DNA of 9,061 nucleotides, from positions 1 to 9,061 of the forward strand of contig CACYDL010000171.1 in the NCBI GenBank assembly GCA_902773195.1. Direction: 5' to 3'. The notes below the pieces were generated by a model. The model was not told the DNA's origin. It made no database searches and worked only from the letters and a program-made list of their open reading frames with translations. The number at the start of each line of letters is the position of its first letter. Position 1 is the first letter of the stretch. A program made the translations under genes and the position numbers. Of this stretch, positions 1 to 5,263 are shown one piece after another. Origin of the DNA: an uncultured Lachnospiraceae bacterium (GTDB lineage: Bacteria; Bacillota_A; Clostridia; Lachnospirales; Lachnospiraceae).

Positions 1-476
1 AGCCTCAGGTCCGCCTTCTGCTGGGGGGTCAGTATCTCATGGACGGGCTCGCCGCGGTACCGGAGCCGGCCCAGATTTCCGTCGAACCACTCCCGGATCG
101 TCTCCTCGCCGAAATGGCCGAAGGGCGGATTGCCGATGTCATGGATCAGGCCGGCGCACTGAAGAATGTCGCAGATGTCCCCCTTCATCTCGATGGTGAA
201 TTCCGGGTCGAGTCCCCCGCTGATGATCGAGGAGGCGACGTTCTGGGCCAGCGACCGCCCTATGGAAGACACCTCCAGGGAGTGGGTCAGCCGCGTCCTG
301 ATAAAGTCGCTCTTGTCCAGAGGAAATACCTGCGTCTTGTCCTGAAGCCGGCGGAAGGACGAGCTCACGATGATGCGGTGATAGTCTTTGCCGAAGGGAC
401 TGCGCTGATCGCGCTCTCCTCCCCCCGGGTCCTCATTTCCGGGTCTGCGCCCGGAGAGAAGCTGCTTCCATCTCAT
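1..476 (-). CDS. dgt: dGTPase-family HD phosphohydrolase, N-terminal part (runs off window)
   Basis: Predicted deoxyguanosinetriphosphate triphosphohydrolase, which hydrolyses dGTP (or other dNTPs) to the nucleoside and tripolyphosphate in the cytosol. Only the first 158 codons are present; the rest lies left of position 1. Visible family features are the N-terminal block SPFGKDYHRI (26-35), SFRRLQDKTQVFPLD (40-54), RTRLTHSLEV (60-69, metal ligand H65), and the HD motif HDIGNPPFGHFGE (112-124; H112, D113, H121). These match the metal-site pattern of the dGTPase family. The start is the ATG at 476, preceded by AAGGAG at 494-489 and a nearer GGAG. An ATG overlapping the thrC stop codon is in another frame and soon terminates. 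The gene begins 25 bp after thrC with no terminator between, so it is probably in the same transcript. In many Firmicutes dgt precedes dnaG and rpoD, which would lie beyond the edge here. The family is clear; the preferred nucleotide is not. Confidence 0.93.
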   Translation of the reverse strand, partial: MRWKQLLSGRRPGNEDPGGGERDQRSPFGKDYHRIIVSSSFRRLQDKTQVFPLDKSDFIRTRLTHSLEVSSIGRSLAQNVASSIISGGLDPEFTIEMKGDICDILQCAGLIHDIGNPPFGHFGEETIREWFDGNLGRLRYRGEPVHEILTPQQKADLR

Positions 477-501
477 AAAGGTTCTCCGCTCCTTAGCAGG
501 C

Positions 502-1995
502 TCATGAACTGATTCCGAGACACCTTCGGACGGCTTCCGGCATCTCGGAGACGTCCGCCACCATGCGGTGCCTCACCGGGGCGGTCCTGATGTCGGTGAT
601 CGCGGCGGGCTCCGGCGTCCCGGAGAGTCTCCCGAGGAGATCGATGAGTTCGAAATCGTCCTTTCCCGGGACCTCCTCCGGCGCGATGGCGCCTGCCACG
701 CTGGCGGCAAATTTGAAGGGGCTGGCGGTGGACGCGATCACCGTGGGCGTATCGTCGCCCGTCTCCCGGACGTAGTTCCGGTAGACGGCGTTGGCGATGC
801 CGGTGTGGGTGTCGATCACATAGCCCGTCTTCTCATAGAGCTCCCTGATGCCCGCGAAGTTTTCCTCCTCGGAGGAGAAGCCTCCGTAGAAATCCGACAG
901 CTGCGCGCGCATCTCCTCCGTGATGCGGTATTCGCCCTCCCCCGAAAGACGGCTCATCAGTCCGGCGCATTTCTCCGGATCGTTTCCGCAGACGCGGAAG
1001 ATCAGTCTCTCAAGGTTGCTGGAGATCAGGATATCCATGGACGGCGAGGAGGTGAGAATGAATTCCCTGCGCCGGTCGTAATCCCCCGACCGGAAGAAAT
1101 CGTAGAGGACCTTGTTCTCGTTCGAGGCGCAGATCAGCTTCCCCACGGGGAGTCCCATCTGCTTCGCGTAATAGGCGGCGAGAATATTGCCGAAATTGCC
1201 GGTGGGAACGGTGATGTTGATCCGCTCCCCCGCCGCGATGTCCCCGGCCCTCAGCATCTGGGCGTAGGCGTACACATAGTAGACGATCTGGGGGACGAGA
1301 CGGCCGATGTTGATGGAGTTGGCGGAGGAGAACCTCATGCCCGCCTCCCCGATCCTCCGGTTCATCTCCGGGTCGTTGAAGATCCTCTTGACCGCGCTCT
1401 GGGCGTCGTCAAAATTGCCCCGGATCGCGACCACGTGGGTATTTTCGCCCCTCTGGGTGACCATCTGCTTCTCCTGTATGCGGGAGACGCCGTCCTTCGG
1501 GTAGAACACGATGATCTCCGTCCCCGGGACGTCGGCGAAGCCGGCCATCGCAGCCTTGCCCGTATCCCCGGAGGTGGCCGTCAGGATCACGATCTTCTTG
1601 TCCTCACGGTTTTTCCGGGCCGCCGTGGTCATCAGATACGGAAGAATGGACAGCGCCATGTCCTTGAAGGCGATGGTGGAGCCGTGGAAAAGCTCCAGGT
1701 ACCAGGCCCCGTCCTTCCTGACGAGAGGGGCGATCAGCGGGTCGTCGAATTTCTCGTCGTAAGCCCCTTCGATGCAGGCCCTGAGCTCCTCCTCCGTAAA
1801 ATCCGTGAGGAACAGCCTCATCACCCTGTAGGCCAGCTCCCGGTAGTCCAGGGACGCCAGCTCCTCCGGGCTCAGGTCGAGAGCGGGAATCTCCGTCGGG
1901 ACGAAGAGGCCTCCGTCATCGCAAAGTCCGCACAGGATGGCCTGGGAGGCGGTTACGGTCTTGTCGCTTCGTGTGCTTCTGTATTTTATCTCCAT
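502..1995 (-). CDS. thrC: Threonine synthase
   Basis: Pyridoxal-phosphate enzyme that converts O-phosphohomoserine and water to L-threonine and phosphate, the last step of threonine biosynthesis in the cytosol. The 497-residue product is full length for the E. coli-type threonine synthase group. The family N-terminal domain begins at YRSTR (5-9) and continues through LCDDGGLFVP (24-33). The PLP-lysine motif is HGSTIAFKDMALS (104-116), with K111 as the Schiff-base lysine. The phosphate-binding segment TATSGDTGKAA (139-149) follows, and VPTGNFGNILAAYYAK is present in the second half. The start ATG at 1995 has AGGAG at 2005-2001 with close to ideal spacing, and an in-frame TAA lies one codon upstream. 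A good sigma-A promoter lies at 2124-2096, giving a leader of roughly 95 nt. dgt follows 25 bp downstream. No homoserine kinase or homoserine dehydrogenase gene is adjacent within the window. No T-box is evident. Confidence 0.97.
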   Translation of the reverse strand: MEIKYRSTRSDKTVTASQAILCGLCDDGGLFVPTEIPALDLSPEELASLDYRELAYRVMRLFLTDFTEEELRACIEGAYDEKFDDPLIAPLVRKDGAWYLELFHGSTIAFKDMALSILPYLMTTAARKNREDKKIVILTATSGDTGKAAMAGFADVPGTEIIVFYPKDGVSRIQEKQMVTQRGENTHVVAIRGNFDDAQSAVKRIFNDPEMNRRIGEAGMRFSSANSINIGRLVPQIVYYVYAYAQMLRAGDIAAGERINITVPTGNFGNILAAYYAKQMGLPVGKLICASNENKVLYDFFRSGDYDRRREFILTSSPSMDILISSNLERLIFRVCGNDPEKCAGLMSRLSGEGEYRITEEMRAQLSDFYGGFSSEEENFAGIRELYEKTGYVIDTHTGIANAVYRNYVRETGDDTPTVIASTASPFKFAASVAGAIAPEEVPGKDDFELIDLLGRLSGTPEPAAITDIRTAPVRHRMVADVSEMPEAVRRCLGISS

Positions 1996-1998
1996 ATG

Positions 1999-2052
1999 TT
2001 ACTCCTGTCTCAGGGCGCGGCTCCGGCTCACCCGGGCCGGTCCGCCGCACAT
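1999..2052 (-). other. Possible 17-codon leader reading frame upstream of thrC
   Basis: An ATG at 2052 opens a 17-codon frame (MCGGPARVSRSRALRQE) whose TAA ends 3 nt before the thrC ATG, in the same frame as thrC. A GGAAGGG lies 8 nt before it, and a GGAGG lies only 2 nt before it, probably too close. The frame spans the leader hairpin at 2017-2048. It contains no Thr or Ile codons, so it does not resemble a threonine attenuator peptide. It may be a chance frame in GC-rich DNA. Confidence 0.2.
2017..2048 (-). promoter_or_regulatory. Hairpin in thrC leader RNA
   Basis: The segment folds as a 5-bp GC stem (2023-2027 with 2036-2040, 8-nt loop), extended across an internal loop by a 4-bp stem (2017-2020 with 2045-2048). 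Its base lies about 10 nt upstream of the thrC Shine-Dalgarno. No U-tract follows, so it is not a terminator. It could influence thrC translation or mRNA stability, but GC-rich DNA forms such stems often by chance. Confidence 0.35.
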
Positions 2053-2095
2053 CTCCTCCGCCCTTCCGCTGTTTCGCGGGCGGGAATCGTTTACC

Positions 2096-2124
2096 ATATT
2101 ACCGCAACGGCGGGGAAAAAGCAA
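2096..2124 (-). promoter_or_regulatory. Sigma-A-type promoter for thrC-dgt
   Basis: On the minus strand there is a -35 box TTGCTT (2124-2119), a 17-bp spacer and a -10 box TAATAT (2101-2096). Transcription should start near 2089, giving a thrC leader of about 95 nt. The -35 box lies only 6 bp past the U-tract of the tRNA terminator, so the two units are tightly packed but separately controlled. Confidence 0.72.
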
Positions 2125-2130
2125 TGAAGC

Positions 2131-2162
2131 AAAAAGAGCCTCCGCGCTGTGCAGAGGCTCTT
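2131..2162 (-). terminator. Rho-independent terminator after tRNA-Glu
   Basis: A 9-bp stem is formed by 2134-2142 (AAGAGCCTC on the + strand) and 2154-2162 (GAGGCTCTT), with an 11-nt loop. On the minus strand it is followed by a T-run from the A-run at 2131-2135. It starts 3 nt beyond the tRNA 3' end. On the plus strand no comparable T-run follows, so it works in the minus direction only. Confidence 0.85.
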
Positions 2163-2165
2163 CCG

Positions 2166-2237
2166 TAGCCGGTAAGGGAATCGAACCCTTGTTTCCGCCG
2201 TGAGAGGGCGGCGTCTTAACCGCTTGACCAACCGGCC
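2166..2237 (-). tRNA. tRNA-Glu (anticodon CTC)
   Basis: A 72-nt cloverleaf on the minus strand. The acceptor strands are GGCCGGT and ACCGGCT with discriminator A73. The D arm is GTC/GAC with GCGGTTA in the loop. The anticodon stem CCGCC/GGCGG encloses the loop CTCTCAC, giving anticodon CTC at 2204-2202, which reads GAG (Glu). The variable region is AAAC, and the T arm is AAGGG-TTCGATT-CCCTT. The overall sequence resembles Firmicutes tRNA-Glu. The first acceptor pair is a G1-U72 wobble. CCA is not encoded (the gene is followed by CGG), so a CCA-adding enzyme is needed. It is a single-gene unit with its own promoter and terminator. Confidence 0.96.
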
Positions 2238-2246
2238 ATGCTCAGT

Positions 2247-2303
2247 ATGATACCAAACCTCCGGCTGATTTGCAAGCATTATTTCAATTATTTGTAAAAA
2301 TTC
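2247..2303 (-). promoter_or_regulatory. tRNA-Glu promoter with A/T-rich upstream element
   Basis: The -35 box is TTGCAA (2275-2270), the spacer is 17 bp, and the -10 box is TATCAT (2252-2247). Transcription would start near 2240, a few bases before the mature tRNA 5' end at 2237. Immediately upstream, 2276-2303 is very A/T-rich in otherwise GC-rich DNA and resembles an UP element for the RNA polymerase alpha subunit, as expected at stable-RNA promoters. No terminator hairpin for the upstream deacetylase gene is visible between 2276 and 2316. Confidence 0.78.
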
Positions 2304-2316
2304 GTTCAGTTCCGGT

Positions 2317-3909
2317 TTATTCGCTTTCGATCGGCGTGATGCGGTACTGGTTGAAGAAGGATTCCACGTTCTTAATGCCGAGGATCTCGTAATCCCGGGC
2401 GTAGGTGCCGTGGGACGCCCCGTCCTCCGTCATGGCCTGGTACATGGTGAAGCCGTCGAGGGCCACGCGCCCGGTTCTCATATAGCTCGGCCCGAACTCC
2501 GTCCAGCCGATGTTGCCGTCCACGTTGCAGTAGATGCAGTACCCCTGGTCTTTGAAGTACTGGTATTTCTCGTTGTCCGCATTATACTGGTTCACCAGGC
2601 CGATGTCGCCGCCGAAGGCGAAGATGATGATGTCGGTGTCTCCCACGATGGGATGATTGACGGTCATCCATCTCTCGTTGTCCGCCTGAAGCTGCTCCAC
2701 CGACTTGTTGGACGCGTTCCAGTGGGCGTAGGTGTGACTGGCGAACGTCCAGCCCTCGGCCTTCATCGCGTCGGCGATTTCCTTCGCCTTCGCCACGTCC
2801 TCGTCCCAGTCGAAGTCCGGATGGGCCTCCAGCCAGTCGATCTGGTCCTGGTCGAGCTTCGGGTTGTTGATGTCCTTGTAGTAGTCGTTCGTCCGGTAGC
2901 CGAACACCCCGTTGTATCCCGTGAGGGCGACGGTGCCCCGGGCGTTGTGATAGGCGAAATCGGGATGCTTGTAGATAAACGAGTTGAGCCTCGGCACGAC
3001 GTCGTAATCGCCGATCAGGGTCTCCCCGTTCTCGTTGGTGTACTCGCACTTCACCTTGCCGTTCTCGTCCAGCACCATCCTGGTGGCGTAGCCCTGGGTG
3101 CCGATCCCGTAGGTGTGGTAGTAGCTCAGGTCGTCCTCCGAGATGACCAGGGCTTTTTTGCCGGGAGGCAGCATCAGATTCTCGTTCTTCGCGACGGAGA
3201 TGGAGCCGTCCTCGTTCTTCGTCCGGATGCACATATCGTACAGGGAGACCAGCACGTACCCGGCCTCGTACATATCTTCCATCATGTGGTCGAATTCGTC
3301 GGCGCTGGTCATGGCCGCGTCGTTTCTCCACGCGCGGTCGGAGCCCACGATGTCGGTGCGGAACCCGCGGTCGTCGTTGAGCAGGGAGTGGAAGAAGACG
3401 TGGGGAACGGTCGTCACGTCCACCGGGACGCAGGCGTCCCTCTCCGCGGTGTAGCGGGCGATGGCGTCCGTCATCTCTGCGTCCGACTCATAGCCGCTGA
3501 TGCTCTGGATCAGGGAAATCGCCTTGTCGTAGTTGTACTGTGTGGCGTAGGCGTCGGCAAAGGCGAGAGCCTCCTCCCGCGTCGAAACCGTCTCGGGAAG
3601 GCGGCTGTAATCGACGACGATGGATGAGACGTCGGTCGCCGCGGGCGTCGAAGCCGTGACGGTGCTCTCGACCGACGCGAGGCCCGCGGCCGTAGGATCG
3701 GCGTTTCCTCCGGAGGCGCTCTTGCCCGCGCGCCTTCTGGCGTTTCCGACGAACAGGAGCACCGCGATGAGAATGGCGGCCAGCACGCAGCCGGCGACGG
3801 TCCGGATGATCATCGCTCTCCTGCGCTCCGCCCTCCTTCTGGCTTCGCGTGCCCTGCGTCTTTTTTCTCTCTCCTTCTGATATTCGAGATCCCTTCGATC
3901 CTGCGCCAT
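2317..3909 (-). CDS. Membrane-anchored NodB-like polysaccharide deacetylase family protein
   Basis: A 530-residue type II membrane protein. A very basic cytoplasmic N-terminus (5-32, mostly R, K, E and A) is followed by one membrane helix (about 34-55) and a Ser/Thr/Ala-rich linker (60-98). A helical, TPR-like segment spans roughly 109-160. The extracytoplasmic domain from about 168 to the end looks like a NodB-type carbohydrate esterase, which removes acetyl groups from glycans. VISEDDLSYY (255-264) occupies the place of the catalytic TFDD motif (D259 base, D260 metal ligand). SHTYAHW (391-397) gives the HxxxH metal ligands H392 and H396. The usual RxPY motif is not recognisable, and FAFGGDIG (430-437) may take its place. 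An insertion of about 85 residues (roughly 282-367) sits between the two motifs. The start ATG at 3909 has AGGAG at 3921-3917. The family is likely; activity and substrate are uncertain because two canonical motifs are altered. Confidence 0.83.
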   Translation of the reverse strand: MAQDRRDLEYQKEREKRRRAREARRRAERRRAMIIRTVAGCVLAAILIAVLLFVGNARRRAGKSASGGNADPTAAGLASVESTVTASTPAATDVSSIVVDYSRLPETVSTREEALAFADAYATQYNYDKAISLIQSISGYESDAEMTDAIARYTAERDACVPVDVTTVPHVFFHSLLNDDRGFRTDIVGSDRAWRNDAAMTSADEFDHMMEDMYEAGYVLVSLYDMCIRTKNEDGSISVAKNENLMLPPGKKALVISEDDLSYYHTYGIGTQGYATRMVLDENGKVKCEYTNENGETLIGDYDVVPRLNSFIYKHPDFAYHNARGTVALTGYNGVFGYRTNDYYKDINNPKLDQDQIDWLEAHPDFDWDEDVAKAKEIADAMKAEGWTFASHTYAHWNASNKSVEQLQADNERWMTVNHPIVGDTDIIIFAFGGDIGLVNQYNADNEKYQYFKDQGYCIYCNVDGNIGWTEFGPSYMRTGRVALDGFTMYQAMTEDGASHGTYARDYEILGIKNVESFFNQYRITPIESE

Positions 3910-3988
3910 GGCTTATCTCCTGTCAATCTCCATCCTGATTCGGCCGGGCTGATGAGGCGGCGTCCTTTCCCGGCGCAGCCTCCGGCAC

Positions 3989-4024
3989 ACGGCGGACGGC
4001 AGGAAAGACCGGCTTTTCCGCCGT
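3989..4024 (-). promoter_or_regulatory. Hairpin in the long deacetylase leader
   Basis: An 8-bp stem pairs 3989-3996 with 4017-4024, with a possible inner 3-bp stem (3997-3999 with 4009-4011). It lies in the middle of a leader of about 140 nt between the promoter near 4055 and the ATG at 3909. No U-run follows, so it is not a terminator. I do not recognise a known riboswitch core here. Confidence 0.35.
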
Positions 4025-4054
4025 TCTCCCGCGCATCTGCCGCACGGCTATTTT

Positions 4055-4063
4055 ATCATAACA
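4055..4063 (-). promoter_or_regulatory. Extended -10 promoter for the deacetylase gene
   Basis: The minus strand reads TGTTATGAT, a TGn extension (4063-4061) joined to the -10 box TATGAT (4060-4055). No convincing -35 box is found 16-18 bp upstream, where the fba terminator lies. The extended -10 may compensate. Transcription would start near 4048. Confidence 0.55.
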
Positions 4064-4084
4064 CGTTTCCCCCGAAGATGCACG

Positions 4085-4113
4085 AAAAAGGCACCCCGAG
4101 AGGTGCCTTTTTT
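4085..4113. terminator. Strong intrinsic terminator after fba, symmetric
   Basis: A stem of GGCACC (4090-4095) with GGTGCC (4102-4107) and a 6-nt loop is extended by A5 (4085-4089) with T6 (4108-4113). It therefore has a T-run on either strand. It lies about 85 bp past the fba stop and should end fba transcription. There is no plus-strand gene nearby, so the symmetry is probably incidental. Confidence 0.9.
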
Positions 4114-4129
4114 GACATTTCGCGCAGGA

Positions 4130-4163
4130 CGGATTCCGTTTCCCGGAAAGGACCGGAATTCCG
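4130..4163 (-). other. Palindromic segment in fba 3' untranslated region
   Basis: CGGAATTCCG (4154-4163) is a perfect 10-bp palindrome. It can also pair with CGGATTCCG (4130-4138) with a one-base bulge, enclosing another short palindrome, TTTCCCGGAAA (4139-4149). The likely effect is a 3' UTR hairpin before the terminator. Its function, if any, is unknown. Confidence 0.35.
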
Positions 4164-4198
4164 CTCTCCGGCTGTTTTCGGGCGTCGTGTCCGGCTGA

Positions 4199-5137
4199 TC
4201 ACATCTTGCCGGCGCTGCCGAGAACGTCCTGGATCTTGTGTGTGACGATCGCCTTGACGTTGTTGCGGGCGACCTTGAGGTAGCCGCGGGGATCGAACAG
4301 CTCCGGAGAAGCCTCGAAGGTCTCACGGATTCCGGCGGTGAAGCCGAGGCGAAGGTCGGAGTCGATGTTGATCTTGCAGACCGCGGATCTCGCCGCCTGG
4401 CGAAGCTGGTCTTCCGGAACGCCGATGGCGTCGACAAGCTTTCCGCCGTGGGCGTTGATGATCTTGACGTATTCCTGCGGCACGGAAGAAGCGCCGTGAA
4501 GAACGATCGGGAAGCCCGGGATCTTCTTGACGATCTCGTCGAGAATGTCGAAGCGGAGCTGCGGCTTGGTGCCCGGCTTGAACTTGAAAGCGCCGTGGGA
4601 CGTTCCGATCGCGATCGCGAGGGAATCGACGCCCGTGCGGCTCACGAATTCCTCGACCTCTTCGGGACGGGTGTAGGCGGAATCCTCGGCGGAGACGTTG
4701 ACGTCATCCTCGATGCCCGCGAGAGCGCCGAGCTCGGCCTCGACGACGACGCCGTTCGCGTGGGCGTATTCGACGACCTTTCTCGTGATCTCGATGTTCT
4801 CCTCGAAGGGCTTGCTGGAAGCGTCGATCATGACGGAGGTGAATCCGTTGTCAATGCAGGACTTGCAGGTCTCGAAGTCCGGGCCGTGGTCCAGGTGCAT
4901 GACGATGTCGATGTCCGGGCACTCGATGACGGCTGCTTCGACGAGCTTGCGGAGATAGGACGGATTCGCGTACTTGCGCGCGCCCGCGGACGCCTGGAGG
5001 ATCACGGGTGATCTGAGCTCCTGAGCGGCCTCCGTGATACCCTGAACGATCTCCATATTGTTGACGTTGAATGCTCCGATCGCATAACCACCGTTATACG
5101 CCTTCTCGAACATTTCCTTTGATGTAACCAATGCCAT
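4199..5137 (-). CDS. fba: Class II fructose-bisphosphate aldolase
   Basis: Zinc-dependent cytosolic aldolase that reversibly cleaves fructose 1,6-bisphosphate to dihydroxyacetone phosphate and glyceraldehyde 3-phosphate, in glycolysis and gluconeogenesis. The 312-residue product is complete for the class II family. GAFNVNNMEIV (21-31) is the typical N-terminal block. HLDHG (81-85) holds the catalytic D83 and zinc ligand H84. EAELG (133-137) carries the E135 ligand, GTSHG (178-182) gives H181, and LHGASSVP (213-220) gives H214. NIDSDLR (257-263) holds the substrate-binding N257 and D259. The start ATG at 5137 has a near-perfect AAGGAGGA (5152-5145) at 7-nt spacing, matching a highly expressed gene. 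It has its own promoter at 5228-5200 and a strong terminator at 4113-4085, so it is mainly monocistronic. A tagatose-bisphosphate aldolase is the nearest alternative but fits the context less well. Confidence 0.96.
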   Translation of the reverse strand: MALVTSKEMFEKAYNGGYAIGAFNVNNMEIVQGITEAAQELRSPVILQASAGARKYANPSYLRKLVEAAVIECPDIDIVMHLDHGPDFETCKSCIDNGFTSVMIDASSKPFEENIEITRKVVEYAHANGVVVEAELGALAGIEDDVNVSAEDSAYTRPEEVEEFVSRTGVDSLAIAIGTSHGAFKFKPGTKPQLRFDILDEIVKKIPGFPIVLHGASSVPQEYVKIINAHGGKLVDAIGVPEDQLRQAARSAVCKINIDSDLRLGFTAGIRETFEASPELFDPRGYLKVARNNVKAIVTHKIQDVLGSAGKM

Positions 5138-5170
5138 GGGATATTCCTCCTTCCGGAATCTGAATTGAAA

Positions 5171-5187
5171 TCCGCGTCAGCCGCGGA
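5171..5187 (-). promoter_or_regulatory. 5'-end hairpin of fba mRNA
   Basis: TCCGCG (5171-5176) pairs perfectly with CGCGGA (5182-5187) around a 5-nt loop. It lies about 6 nt inside the predicted transcription start near 5193 and well upstream of the Shine-Dalgarno. Hairpins at the extreme 5' end commonly protect mRNAs from decay, so a stabilising role is plausible but inferred. Confidence 0.45.
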
Positions 5188-5199
5188 CCGCTATACCTC

Positions 5200-5228
5200 A
5201 CTTTACAGCAAAAACAAGGCCGCGTCAA
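5200..5228 (-). promoter_or_regulatory. Sigma-A-type promoter for fba
   Basis: The -35 box is TTGACG (5228-5223), the spacer is 17 bp and includes a T-run, and the -10 box is TAAAGT (5205-5200). It begins only 35 bp past the stop codon of the upstream mutase gene. The predicted leader is about 55 nt. Confidence 0.8.
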
Positions 5229-5233
5229 TAATG

Positions 5234-5254
5234 ATCGCCTCATCCGGGGGCGAT
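5234..5254 (-). terminator. Weak candidate terminator after the mutase gene
   Basis: ATCGCC (5234-5239) and GGCGAT (5249-5254) form a 6-bp stem with a 9-nt loop just past the mutase stop. The minus strand then reads CATTATTG, without a real U-tract. Termination would be inefficient, and readthrough into fba is likely. Confidence 0.3.
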
Positions 5255-5263
5255 AAGTTCCTC

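Noticed and set aside
39..512. 157-codon plus-strand frame at the left edge
   Set aside because: The opposite strand encodes the unmistakable dGTPase HD motifs.
1996..2095. T-box or threonine attenuator upstream of thrC
   Set aside because: The leader is only about 95 nt, lacks a recognisable T-box sequence and a terminator hairpin with U-tract, and the small frame has no Thr or Ile codons.
568..2127. 519-codon open frame on the plus strand opposite thrC
   Set aside because: The sequence is rich in Arg, Gly, Asp, Val and His with no recognisable motifs, and it exactly shadows a clear thrC. Long antisense frames are expected in GC-rich coding DNA.
2410..3627. 405-codon plus-strand frame opposite the deacetylase gene
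   Set aside because: Val/His/Gly-rich translation without domains; it is the antisense shadow of a gene with a clear membrane segment and metal motifs.
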